Assembly: GCA_000827265.1 (NCBI GenBank)
Contig: KN834790.1
Location: 1 to 45,820, forward strand
Reading direction: 5' to 3'
Source: Collybiopsis luxurians FD-317 M1
Lineage: Eukaryota > Basidiomycota > Agaricomycetes > Agaricales > Omphalotaceae
Length of the DNA stretch: 45,820 nt
This document shows, one piece after another, positions 20,718 through 32,010 of the stretch. The notes under the pieces are model-generated. The model was not told where the DNA came from. It searched no databases and was given only the letters and a program-made list of their open reading frames with translations. Each line of letters opens with the position of its first letter. Within the stretch, counting starts at the first letter, position 1. Both the position numbers and the translations under genes were made by a program.

Positions 20718-22261
20718 CCGTATTTCGAGTTGCATTCCAAAAAAGGCTATTGGGAATTTATACGATACGATACGCAGCACGGACAGAATATATTATAGAA
20801 TGCCACTCCACACTAGCTGAGGGAACAGTGCACGATACTCCAGTACATTATGCCGCCATACCGTGACTATTGAAGCTACACACCATGCCACGGGTGCTCT
20901 TCAGATTCGGGACTCAAACTCGAGCCAATTGCCACTCAATTTCAAGAATCGAGTCAATTAAACACCGACGGTTGTACACTTGAACGGAGTACTCTACAGA
21001 GTGGCGACAAGCACAAATCACCTCTCACAGAGCTGTCACAAGAACTAGCGGGCTCTACTCGCTCAGAGAAAACCCAATTCGAAGTGATTTGTGACTTGCT
21101 CGGGAAACTATTCAAACGGAAATGGAAATGATCTTTTATGATCAAAGTCAAACTTGTTCACTTCCACGTCGTCCCGAAATGGAAGAGTATCTTTGCCTCG
21201 TTACCGTCTTGATCGACGCCGAGCAATGATGACGAGTGAATGCCCTCGGAAGCGATATGAATATCAGTCGAAACAGGGTGGACGCGATACCAGCCAGGAG
21301 TCTCTTCCGGTTCTAAGAAATAAGGAAGGAGTGCATCTACGGCGGCAACTGCGCAGTTGGTGGATATCGCCGCAAAGTCCTAGAGACTTTTCGGGGAAAT
21401 GAAACATGCGATGAAAAGACAAATCTTTACTGGAAAGTCCCCGATTTTCGAGTTGGAAGCTGACCTATGGAAGCCCTCGTTTTTGGTTATCAAGTCTCGG
21501 CGCAGACGTTGTTCGAACACTATGTGTCCGAGGCGAGTCAATGCTTCGATCTCTGATGTGTAGGCACTCGTCGGGTAGCTCGATGGAAGAAATTGAAGGG
21601 GAGGGGTATGCTTTACCCGGAAATGCCTCTTCCTTTCGTCTTACAATTACCGCTTCGAGGCGCACGACAGAAATATGATACAATTATGAGACAGCGGCGT
21701 AGAATAAACGGAGCCGTCAGGACACTATTTGTCTGCGAAAGGGCATCCTAGCAGTCTAATGACTGCGGCTTGCAACAAGGACTCAGTATCAAGCTGAGGG
21801 ACGACAAAAACACAAACTTTACTGTCCATTCAACACCATGCATCAGCAAAACCTCGGGCAACACGTTGGCACGCGTTGTGAGTTTCCAAGCTGCATGTAG
21901 GACCTGATGAGCAAAGAGGGTAAATGACGAGGCCTCACAAGCCATCACAAGTTACCCAAGCTGCAGACGAGGGCATACGAGATTTGAGAAACTCATGAGC
22001 TGATGGGTTTCTCACAAGCTCATACAATGTGCTACGAGTTCTCTAGAATTTCAATGTATGCAAACAGTAATTATTGTGGCTATCTTACATTCAAAGGTGG
22101 GTTACGATTGCAAGGTTCAAACAAGGAGTATATAAAAGTACGAATGAGCTACAACTACTTTATACAGCGGGGTAACAATTTGTGATTGAGCTAAAGGAGT
22201 GGATACATGCAAGCAGATAGGTTACATAGGTATGCGGTAGGTTTATGTAAAAGTATTCATG
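20718..22261. other. Intergenic with a diverged repeat
   Basis: No convincing gene. The segment 21433-21596 is the right copy of the repeat described at 19344. Short open frames at 21154 and 21465 overlap it on opposite strands and show no known motif. Confidence 0.4.
21433..21596. repeat. Diverged direct repeat, right copy
   Basis: This is the partner of 19344-19495 in the same orientation, about 2.1 kb downstream. Confidence 0.6.
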
Positions 22262-24638
22262 TTAGATCAAAGTTTTCAGAATGAAGAGCACCGTGAGCGC
22301 AAGTGGTACAGTTCCACGCCATACAGTACTTTGAATACTTCCGCTGGAAGAACTACCACTGTCAGAGCCAGAGCCATTGTTGGAAGAATCGATCGTCTGA
22401 TTGGCCGCTGGATCTTGTGACGAGCCGTCCGAGGCAGTAAAACTGGAATAGGCGATAATTTTCTTGTTCGAGTTAAAGGCAGCCACCTGATAATACTTGA
22501 AGTTAGTACTCGAATTTGTGACAGCCATAGTAGTCTCGAATCCACTCCGAGAATAGTTGGATATAGGGATTGCGAGTTGCGGCGACTCTGCCGTTGATCC
22601 GGACAATTGCCACGAGGCGACCTCTGTAGCTCCATTCCAGGATGCGTAGATCGTTGTGTTCGAATCGTCCGTTTCGACGAAGACAGAAGGACGGGTAGTT
22701 GGGTTTCCTGTCCAATTGAACGTGTATGCGCGATCTTGACAAAAGAGTCAGTGATTGGAACCAAGGATTAAGAATAAAGCACTTACAACTCTGAACATCG
22801 CCAACTCCAAATTGGACAACGTACAAAAACTGGCCATTAGCATCGTACTCGGAGAAATATGGGATCTGACCCCAGCTATTAGCGAATACATTAGAACTCG
22901 ATTTGGAAAGACTGAATGAAAACATACCCAATGACCGTGTTTCCTGAATCCAGAACACCAACATTGCCCTGAGATTCAGATACAGTAATGTTGAATGGAA
23001 TCCACTCTTTGTTTAGGGACACGGAGTTTCCCGCCTGATCATAGTCAAGTAAGATACCGCGGGAATTTGAGCTGTCCAGCTCCCAAGATGTACCCGCGTT
23101 ATCGAAGAGACTAGATGTGCAGATTTCACTGACTCGACCTATCCAGGCTGTAAAAAGCATAGTACCTAATTTGAGTCCCACCGTTGCGCCATCGGGCGTC
23201 ATGTTGCCAGGCAAAGCCCGTGTTTGTGTTCATGGTCACTGAAGAGTTTTTCCCTGAAAGATACCAAATTGTCAGTGGGCCGCGATAGCAAATAATTCCA
23301 GCTGGTTGGTACCTCCAATAGTCCATATGATGTTCCCGTCGGGTCCAATGTAATAGAGAGTATGACAGTGCCTACTTGATATAAGATAATTACCAGAATT
23401 ATCCTTGTTGACTGCATTGACATGCTGTTGTAGTGGAGGTTAGGCATTTACAAAACCCAGGCTAGGCTTGTAAACTTACGAAGAAATCCCAGGGGTTGCT
23501 TTCAGACGTGCCAGATGAACCTGGGTCTGCGTAACAGCTGGTAACGTCGACGTGATCGCTCGCTTCCCATGTAAAGAGCGCTTTCCCCGTCGATGGATCG
23601 ACCTCTGAAAGTTTAGAAACCGTCGCAAAAGCACAATTTCATTGGAGATACGTACCTTGAAAGACACTATCCAACAGCCAGCCATCTGATATGTTGTAAC
23701 TTATAAGGTCCCATGTCTTCGGCTGGTAAGCAGTTATCAAGGCAGTGTCGTTTGGCGTTATGACGATCTAGAAGACACCCAGTAAGTTGCCTTCTAGCAG
23801 GAATCCTTGATCGAAACTCACATCGTGGAAGTCAGCAAGGCCGCCATCTAGATCAGCGGTGCTTTACTGGGTTGGCCTGTCTGCAAGCTGAATGGAACTA
23901 AAAAAAAAAGCTTACAAATTAGCAATAATCTCGTATTTATTGTTTATTATTAGGTCATAACCAAATCCGACTCCCGAAGCCTGAATTTGACCCGTCCATA
24001 ACAGCTAGCTTAAATTTAGAAACATTTCGCGAAAGAGAACATTTGAACTTAACGCGTACAATAACCGATTCATTCTTATACGTTGACATTCTGAATGTCA
24101 GGGTTTGACCATACCTTGGAGAGAGGAACGGAGCATATGTGTGCCATGTAGTTAATATCCGTTTGGTTGACTACTCACTGAGTTCCATCCCATATCAAAT
24201 CGCCGCTTTTATCAAAAATCAGCGGGCCTGCAGTTAACATTAGCCCTCTTAGAGCTATCCGAGACGCAATGCATAGTACATACCGGGAGATTTGACATCC
24301 GTGCCTTGCGATGAGTGGTTAGAACGACACAGTTAAAAAAAATTAACACTGACCTCGAGGAGCCAAGAAGATAAGTCCTGGCTCAATTTGTCCAGCAGTG
24401 CTGTCATTATATGGCACAATAAAGTTCCACATTACCCTAGTTAATAGACATTAACTTCTTATCGAAGGATAGTGTAAATAACAGACGGGGTTGAAGAACT
24501 TGACTTGAAGGTTTGAAAAGGACCATTTCCAAGAGCTCCGCTCGAATAATCCGTGCTTTGAAATAGAGTGGTATCCGCCAAGGCATGCCACGACGAGGTT
24601 ATAATGGACAGAAGAAAGAGCGGTTGCCGTAGCTGCAT
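22262..24638 (-). CDS. Secreted, GPI-anchored arylsulfotransferase-like protein
   Basis: Fourteen exons (24638-24487, 24436-24354, 24304-24284, 24227-24179, 24114-24060, 24004-23916, 23861-23822, 23767-23656, 23604-23480, 23424-23313, 23253-23166, 23110-22928, 22875-22787, 22734-22262) give 556 codons, all in frame. Residues 1-21 form a signal peptide. The body follows the fungal Arylsulfotran_2 (ASST) pattern, a beta-propeller: EPGLIFLAPRG, GPLIFDKSGDLIWDGTQ, LADFHDIVITPNDTAL, SSRHCHTLYYIGPDGNIIW, FAWQHDARW and GNVGVLDSGNTVIGWGQ. The HDAR histidine fits the conserved active-site region. The tail is Ser/Gly-rich, then hydrophobic (VPLALTVLFILKTLI), as for a GPI anchor. It would act at the cell surface; the real acceptor is unknown. 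Confidence 0.88.
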
Positions 24639-26440
24639 GGTGGACAACCAGTAATGAAAGGAGTTGGGGTGAGAGACGGCCCAACGGGTAGACTTAAAGA
24701 GTGGGTTCAAGGCTAACGGACATATTTCCAACCAAAATAAACTTGGAAAATGTTCTCCCGAGTGCTATACTTATGACCGCCGCAGCACTCACGCTTACGG
24801 CACGACTCTTGACTAGTTCTTAGTCTGACCTTACGCAGGATGCCAGTAAGGCACCAAACCTTCCGCTAGAAATAGCACACGAGAATATCTATTTATACAT
24901 CGTATGCCCAGTCTCTAACGAGATTGTCTTAACGTCTATAGCTCCACATATGCGTATATTGATGGTACTAATGTCGACTGAGAAGGAAACTTGAAGAAAA
25001 AGTCTTGTATTTACCACTGCGGTGGCACTGCATGCTAAGTAGACGGGAAGACTGGAGATAGATTGACCTTTGCCAAATATTACAGTCCCGAGTCTAGAGT
25101 ACACTGCAGCTGTACTCCAAGCTTCAAGCTTCAAGCTGGTGATATCAATGGGCGCGCGGCTGTGAAAAAAATACGGCCACTCCGTTCTATGCGTGCGTTC
25201 TCTCTAGGTACAGTCGTACCTACATTCTCCTTAAATACTTCCAAAATTCGTGCTGAAGGGACTTATCCTTAAAATAACATGTCTATGCAGCTGTTTTTGA
25301 TAACTCCATTAGTTCTCATGTACTGCTCATGTATGATGCCTTACCAAGTGCCAAATCTGAGAAAATAACCCCGGCGAAGAAGGAAGAGGCACAACACTGC
25401 AGTGTCACTGCAATACATAATAATAGAGCATATATCATTTGAGGGTTCCTATATTGGTCAACGGGTATGGGATCTTGCCGAGAATAACTGAATTGTAATT
25501 TCCGCACCAAAACTTCTACTTATTTCGCTTTCGCCGATGTGTAAAATTTGTCCAATGTAAAGATTACAAGTCTTGCAGAAATGACCGTAGCATGGTCTTG
25601 ACGTGGTAGTAAACCTTTTCCCTAATGTAGAATCTCCCTTTAATCTTCTTCGGATCCGAGCTCCGTCACGCGCGGCTCCTTCCTCATTAACTACCGGTGC
25701 TTGCTTGGCAGGTATCCCTACCTTGCTTCTTGATCTTCCTTCCTTACTCGCCGCTTTTTATCTTGCTTTTAGGTATTCTTTTAGGTGTAGGGTGGGAGAG
25801 GGGAAAGGAGGAGATGAAGGACAACATACCGACCTGCCAGTGGCTACTGATGTGTTGCCGAGGCTGGGGGACCTTGTTGCTGACCGTCGGGGGAATGTGC
25901 CAAGCGGTGTTCCGTACAGAATCCCGACTCAGATTCGGTTTCCTCAACTGTCAAACTCTATTATTTTCTCGTGGCTGTTAAACCCACTTTTCCTTCTTAC
26001 CTCCACCTTCACGACAAGGCTTTCCTTGCATTGGAGGTATTCTTGTCTAATAATACATCTAATTTTTGTTCTAAAAGCTACGGAGAGGACTCAACAAAGT
26101 CCTCAGTGTGTGCTCTAGCTCATAATGGTATTCTAGTTGTGTAATCACTACCGATTCCCCTAACATACTTGATACATTTGGAAACTGTCTATGACAATGG
26201 GGTTAGGTTAATGGTTAGAGGGTGGTTATATATATCTTAGGGTTGGCCTCGACTGGTACGACTCAAAGACTGTGCACAAACAAAGTTTGCTTGGTAGAAC
26301 CAGTCAATTTGTGCTCAACATTACTATCTTTCCAGCGGCTCAAAGAAGATGCACTGTATTGGCCAGCTTGCATAGAGTACGAATACAATTTTTTCTTTTT
26401 TTTTTACTGCCTTGATGGTTGATCTTCTTGAGAACAAACA
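24639..26440. other. Intergenic, no gene supported
   Basis: The upstream region of the arylsulfotransferase gene comes first. An open frame at 25603-26118 (171 codons) has Arg/Leu-rich, low-complexity content and no motif; the sequence there carries tracts like ttcttgatcttccttcctta. From 26100 CpG falls and the sequence becomes repeat-like, leading into the reverse transcriptase relic. Confidence 0.35.
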
Positions 26441-27399
26441 ATGGCGCCAGAATGGGGTTCAAACCCATTCTCAACTCCAGTGTACACTAGCATAAGAAGC
26501 CCCCAAAACTCTTTTCTCAGTGATCTTGAGAGTGCAGCTCAAGGGGGTAGTGCATCCTTCTGGTCCTTCTACAAATGTGTCTGCTATCCTCGATCTCCTC
26601 GCAGCCGAGTATTTTTGGACCAGCTACTCAATGTCCTTGTGCCCCGCATGAATCCTCCTGATCCAGATTCAGCAGGATTTAATGCTTTGCGTTTGCAGGA
26701 AGAAGAGAGAAAGGCAGATAGCATACCTACACCGTCCCTACCTTCATCACACCCTATTTTTAACTCAGTTGTAACCTCGGACAATATTGCCGCAATAAAG
26801 ACCTTTTTAGAAGAGACTCAGCACTCGGACTATGGGAGCGGATGATTCACCTACACTTTGCTGATGGATATCAACATGATTCACTCAAAGATATCTTCTC
26901 CAAATCATTTGGAGAGACCAAGTTCTCTACAGCCTGGCTGAAGGCAGTCATTGTGGCAGTACTACCTCAAAACAGGCAAGGATCCGAGTAGACCAGAGAA
27001 TTATCGTGCTGTAGCTCTGGAATTCTGCATCCTAAAATTCGCTTCCTTGCTGGTCCTACTCACACTCAGGAGGCTCTTGACGAAGCCGGGATCATCCCTC
27101 CCTCTCAAAATGGGTTCCGTCGTGGCTATCGCACAAATAACAATGTGTTTACTCTGCGGACTCTGATTGAGAAATCTAGATCCAAGGAGGGTAATTTCTT
27201 TGTTGCCTTCGTGGATATCTCAAATGCCTTCCCTTCCACAAATCACGACCGCCTTTGGAATAAACTTGCCCAACTTGCCTCACCGGAAAATACTTTGACT
27301 GGCTGAGGTCTCTCTATAGCCAGATGACTTATACTATCGCTCACAACGGTCAGCTGTCGGATAGATTTGTCGCGCTATGTGGAGTTTTAATGGGTGACC
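26441..27399 (+). pseudogene. Relic of a LINE-type reverse transcriptase
   Basis: Several frames together show the pattern of basidiomycete non-LTR reverse transcriptases: a linker with SFWSFYKCV and RMNPPD (26441-26845), then SRPENYRAVALEFCILKF (26970-27040), then IIPPSQNGFRRGYRTNNN, FFVAFVDISNAFPSTNHDRLW (27090-27260), and DRFVALCGVLMGD at the end (27360-27399). At least two frameshifts and one TGA break it. The 5' endonuclease and everything after the GVLMGD motif, including the catalytic Asp-Asp region, are missing. The right break is sharp, and sequence of the neighbouring gene's 3' side follows. Confidence 0.75.
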
Positions 27400-27513
27400 T
27401 GTGGTTTTACCCTTGTAAGAGGAGAAAGCCCTCCCCTGGGACATATTCCGCAGGTCAAGCAACGGTTGCCCTCTGATAAAAAAGATGAAGCTGCACAAGG
27501 TTAGTTCATACAT

Positions 27514-27732
27514 TCACTCACTGAATGCGTTAGTATCGTCTTGCGAAGGATGCACTGTAATGTAGACTTCATCATCATCTATGTCCTCGCGTATTTCTTG
27601 GAGTCCTTTGATTTTTGTCGCCAATCGCCATATAAAGTTAACTACACGATATGAGGGGTAAGAGTCGAATGAATGAGTGTAAGCATAATATCTGCCTTTG
27701 CAGCGATAAACGCAGAGTCCTCGCGTGCCCAT
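27514..27732 (-). CDS. Small MGTRG-family protein of unknown function
   Basis: The 72-codon frame begins MGTRGLCVYRCKGRYYAYTH and continues with SFDSYPS. Many fungal genomes carry proteins with this start (MGTRG..YR.KGRYY....DSYPS); their function is not known. The frame may go on: a GTGAGT at 27521 and a gtgcag at 27491 would give a 31-nt intron leading into open sequence toward 27411, but that is very short. The reverse transcriptase relic begins about 110 bp beyond the stop, so the 3' part of the gene may have been lost. It is divergent from the helicase gene. Confidence 0.5.
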   Translation of the reverse strand: MGTRGLCVYRCKGRYYAYTHSFDSYPSYRVVNFIWRLATKIKGLQEIREDIDDDEVYITVHPSQDDTNAFSE

Positions 27733-28029
27733 GGTGTAATAAAGGAGAGAAGGTCAAAGAAGGTCCTTGCCGAAAAGACCATACACATGCTCCCGCGTCG
27801 CGACTGGGCGCCTAAAGTCGCGCGAGACCGTGTCACAAGCGCCCTATTCAGTCGCTACGGGCGCTTGTACACAGCAGTAACTTCTCCTGAACCTTCATCT
27901 ACTCCGTCTGAGGCTACCAGTTTTATCTTCCCAAACTTCAATGATATGTAAATCTGCCTTCATTTATCATTCAGCCTCCACCAAAAAACTATATCTTTAC
28001 TCGGATCTGGATACTGCTGTCCACAAGTT
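27733..28029. promoter_or_regulatory. Shared divergent promoter region
   Basis: These 297 bp separate the start codons of the MGTRG-family gene and the helicase. CpG-rich tracts (gtcgcgcgagaccg) lie in the middle; no clear TATA box is seen for either gene. Confidence 0.35.
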
Positions 28030-31000
28030 ATGAACTTTCAACATGTTCCACCACCGCAATTCTTTACTCCTCCCACTGCTTACTATCAACCTCCAAACAA
28101 TTATTCATATCCCGCAATTCATGATCAGCCTGTATATTATCCTCCATCTCACCCTTTTCCTCCTGGATATCCTCTACTTCGCACCAGAAATGGCTGGTTT
28201 GTCCAGCCTCCTCTTCCTGCACCTACGGGCGACGTTATTTATGAGAGCAACAGACAGCCTTCGCCAAGTGATCCTTCCTTCGCGCGACAAGTTCCTTGGA
28301 TCCATGCACATTGGAAAGGCCGAATTGCTCCGCTTCCGGGATTTGCATCGTCTCCCGATATGCTCTCACAAAATAGCAGGGCAATCGAAATCAAAAAGGA
28401 AACGATAGAAGCCCAGAATAACCCCCCAAAAACACCTCCTGGTTTGTCCAAGGTTGCGGATATTGATGTAAGTGGTGATCTACTTGCTCTTTCGTTCATT
28501 GAATGTGTTAACAGGAAAGCGCCTCTTTTTTACTCGATAAATATGTATGAGCCATTCTTCCTGTCTGTTTATCCTTGGACTTAAATCTTGTTGCCATTAG
28601 GCTGAAGTCTTTGTTCCTCAGTTCCTACAAGAAATACAAAAACAGCCTCAAGCGTTTGAACCTCTTCCCCCATCACTCGTTTTTCCTTCTTCTCTATATT
28701 CTAAATCTTTTTTGCCATTGTTCATATTCGAAAAACTTGCCAATTTATATTCATCTACTGTTCTTACTTCTTCGCCTCCTGACAAGGCTGCTTTGTGCCC
28801 GCCTTTGAACACTGAGGAGTATACCCGTCATTGGAATTTTTTATTATCTTGGGAATTGGACCAGTTGGTTACCGATATACAGAAAATCATATTGTGGCAG
28901 GTGAGGGTTAGGGTGCTGGATTGGGACAATTCCGACTTTTTTGTCCTAGTTCCAGGCATACGCGAGAATTATCCGAGATTGGACATTGGAGATATCATAC
29001 ATTTGCGTGAGGTTCTGGTCGAATGGAAAGTGGGAAGCGGAATTGCGTTCGAAGGGAGAGTGAGCAGACTTCGGAAAAGAGAGGGCTTTATTCGCACGTC
29101 GCATTTATTTTTTTCTGGGTTTACAACTGACAAGTTTCTCCGCCAGACTTCCATTGCCCGGGGCTCAGGCGACACATCGAAACATACGTACCTGCTGCCC
29201 CAGGTCGGGAATCCGCTCTAGGACTTCCGATCTACAAGACCGACGAAGAGATTCCACCCGTCTTCAACCTTTCCTTCTTAACAAATGCACGCCCTACCAT
29301 TATTATGGACACAGCCACCTCTGTCATCGGCGGCACTTTACTATCAAGCGAAAAACGAGATGTAGCTCATCGTTGGCTATTTCCCGAGCCAGACGATCTT
29401 CATCTGCATCCCCCGATTCCATCTACTCCACCGAATATCTCCGGCGAGTTCTGGATCGATTCTGGTTTAAATGCAGAGCAGCGAGTGAGAATTCCCCGTT
29501 ATTCTGTGATCGATGAGGCTCATTTTCATCCATACAGTTTGCAGCGACTTCTATCTCGACATATCAGTCGCCCGTGCCGTTCTTGATAAGTGGGCCCCCT
29601 GGGACAGGAAAAGTAGGTTTCATGGTGTCTTCAATATTTTTCCTGGCTTATTTTCTCCTTAGACAAGGTACAGTGGATCATTTTTCGATAGCACGGACTG
29701 TCCAACATCTTACGTCCTCCATTCAGAACCGTGGTGGAGAGTGTCCACCAAATCTTACGAACCCAGCCCGAAGCGCACATCTTACTGTGTGCTCCCTCAA
29801 ACCCGGCAACGGATACGCTAGCCCAGCGTCTCGGGACCTCCCTCAAGCCAGGAGAAATGCTCCGTCTCAATGATCAGAACAGGACGTTTGCTGAAGTTCC
29901 GGACTCTATTCGCCAATTTTGCTGTGAGTCCTTTTCTTCCTTTTACGTGTTTATACCCCAGATGACGATTTATTACAGACGTCGAGAATGATAGTTTTGC
30001 CCTTCCACCATGGAGATCTGTGATGAACTACCGGGTCGTTGTCACATCGTGTCTGGACGCAAATATACTCGTCGAGGCTCTGTGTACTAATGCAGCACTT
30101 TGCATGCTGGAAGAGCACACCATGACGTCGCTGCATCCGCGCCGGAAGATCAAGCATCAGATTGTTCCTCACTGGACACACCTTATCATTGACGAGGTTA
30201 GTTATCGCTCATCAGAATGCCCATGTCTTTCGCTGAATTGGCTTAACAGGCCGCTCAAGGGCCGGAGCCGGAGCTTCTGGTCCCTATCTCTGTCGTGGTG
30301 ACGAAAGCAGAATTGTTCGGTAATAACCAACCAAACGGCGAAAACTCTAATGGGACGACGTCCTACAACTATCACCCATTATTGACGACGCCTCAGCTGG
30401 TTTTGTGCGGTGATCCTCATCAACGTTTGTTCCTTGTTCTCTTTCTTTCGTCCAGTCGGGTTCTAACCTCGTTTGTACAGTGGGACCTATCATCACATCG
30501 CAGGAGGCGCGGACTAACGAACTGGACGTTTCCTTACTCGAGCGTTTAATTGAACGACCTTTATACTCGGAGCATGCCGATGCCCGCCACGCGCGACGCC
30601 ATCTCCCTCTGACGGGCTTACCCCTCCACCAGAAGCCGCTCTACTCTGGCTTTAAAGCTTTCGTGAATCTCGTCAAAGTGCGTGTCCTCGTTCTCAACCT
30701 CCACATCTCCCGGATCTTTCTTTGTTGACTATCTCCGACCAGAACTACCGATCGCACCCAGCGATCCTTATGCCTCCTTCCGCGATGTTCTACAATGACT
30801 CGCTCGAACCGTGCGCTCGCAATGGTTTGATTTCATGGGCTGGACTGTCGAATAATAAATTCCCTCTCATGTTCCTTGGGTGCGACACCAAGGATGAAAG
30901 TATGGATGAGGTTCGTCTGCGCAATCCCACACCGCATGGTTTCATACCCTCTCTAAAAACAGAAACTCTTTTCCCTCTAATTATAGCGTGCAACTTGGTT

Positions 31001-31766
31001 CAACACGGGCGAAATCGACCGCGTCGTCGAAGTCATTACCTCATTAATGTCCGAAGCATCCAAAAGTTTCCCACCACTTGCCATCGACGAAATCGGCGTG
31101 ATGGCGCCCTGGCGAGAGCAGGTCTGGAAGATTCGAGAAAAACTGAGACAGGCTGGACTGTCTCGCGTGGACGTTGGGACGGTGGAGGATTATCAGGGCC
31201 GAGAGAAGCGGGTGGTGATTATATCGTGCGTCAGGTCTAGTGGAAGGTTTTTGAAGGAGGATGGGCAGAAAGGGATTGGGTTGGTGTTTGAGAAGAAGAG
31301 GTGTGTCTCGTCGTCGTCTGGCCTCGTTGTTATCTTTTGCTGACGGCTGGATATAGGATGAATGTCGCTATCACGCGCGCAAAGGAATTACTGGTCATTA
31401 TCGGAAACGGACACCTCCTCAAATGCGATCCATACTGGAAAGGTTTCTTACAGTTTGCGCTCAGGAACAATCTGTTCGTCTTTCTTCTGGTTTAGTCGGG
31501 CACGGACACTTAGTTTCATCTTTTCCGCAGCTATGTCGGCCCCGATATCAACATTGAGGATGATGGTGCTTGGATATCTCGGCTCGAGTATGCTGCATTG
31601 ATGGCCCGTTCTCCGTAACATTTGCTGATTCTACTCCTTCCGCAGATCTCAAATCGCCGAAGCTGAAGAGGAAAATGGTCTATCACCCATCGATCACACT
31701 GGGATGAGGAGCACGATGATGTTGGCTGGTACCATTGTGCGAGAGACGTTGAGAGAGGATTTTTAA
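28030..31766 (+). CDS. MOV10/SDE3-like SF1 RNA helicase
   Basis: Fifteen exons (28030-28467, 28515-28544, 28601-29093, 29147-29484, 29538-29612, 29663-29667, 29727-29923, 29979-30196, 30250-30424, 30481-30677, 30743-30910, 30987-31300, 31357-31473, 31531-31587, 31646-31766) give 980 codons in frame. After a Pro-rich N-terminus (1-146) and a beta-rich region come the SF1 motifs: EQR..Q, GPPGTGKT (452-459), DEAAQ (about 597), GDPHQLGP (about 651), NYRSH (723), VGTVEDYQGREKRVVIIS and NVAITRAKELL. The DEAAQ box and spacing fit the Upf1-like MOV10/SDE3 group, whose members act on RNA in silencing and transposon control. Two oddities stand out: exon 6 is only 5 nt long and carries the Walker A Thr, and the intron at 29094-29146 is best read as GC-AG. 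The last intron could start later (31615), but 31588 has a better donor. Confidence 0.9.
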
Positions 31767-32010
31767 GTAATGATATACTATTCCAGCTGTATCTTATGGA
31801 AGTCATAGTAATGGTACGGTAAGAGTATAGAGTATGTGTATTTCATTCCAAAGAGGGGCGGAAATCCCGAGGAGATACAAAACCGAAACAATTTTGAGAT
31901 TTGATCGTGAGTAGAGCTCGTTCAAAGCACGACAGTACCACGACGAGTCTTACGACATTGAACGATGGAATCACTTTGAGGAACCTTGAAAAAAAGTGAG
32001 CGACAACGGT
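31767..32010. other. Shared 3' region of two convergent genes
   Basis: These 244 bp separate the helicase stop from the stop of the integrase-zinc-finger gene. The sequence is AT-rich; no defined terminator is seen. Confidence 0.4.

Noticed and set aside
25603..26118. 171-codon ORF on the + strand
   Set aside because: Low-complexity Arg/Leu/Ser content, no motif, overlapping frames equally open; too weak for a gene call.
27491..27521. 31-nt intron extending the MGTRG-family ORF
   Set aside because: Donor and branch words are good, but the length is below the usual minimum and the following exon has no known sequence; mentioned as possible only.
28575..28808. Leu/Phe-rich ORF inside the helicase gene
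   Set aside because: Shadow frame of helicase exon 3.
31615..31645. 31-nt last intron of the helicase
   Set aside because: A donor at 31588 (gtatgc) gives the same frame with a normal 58-nt intron, so that model was preferred.
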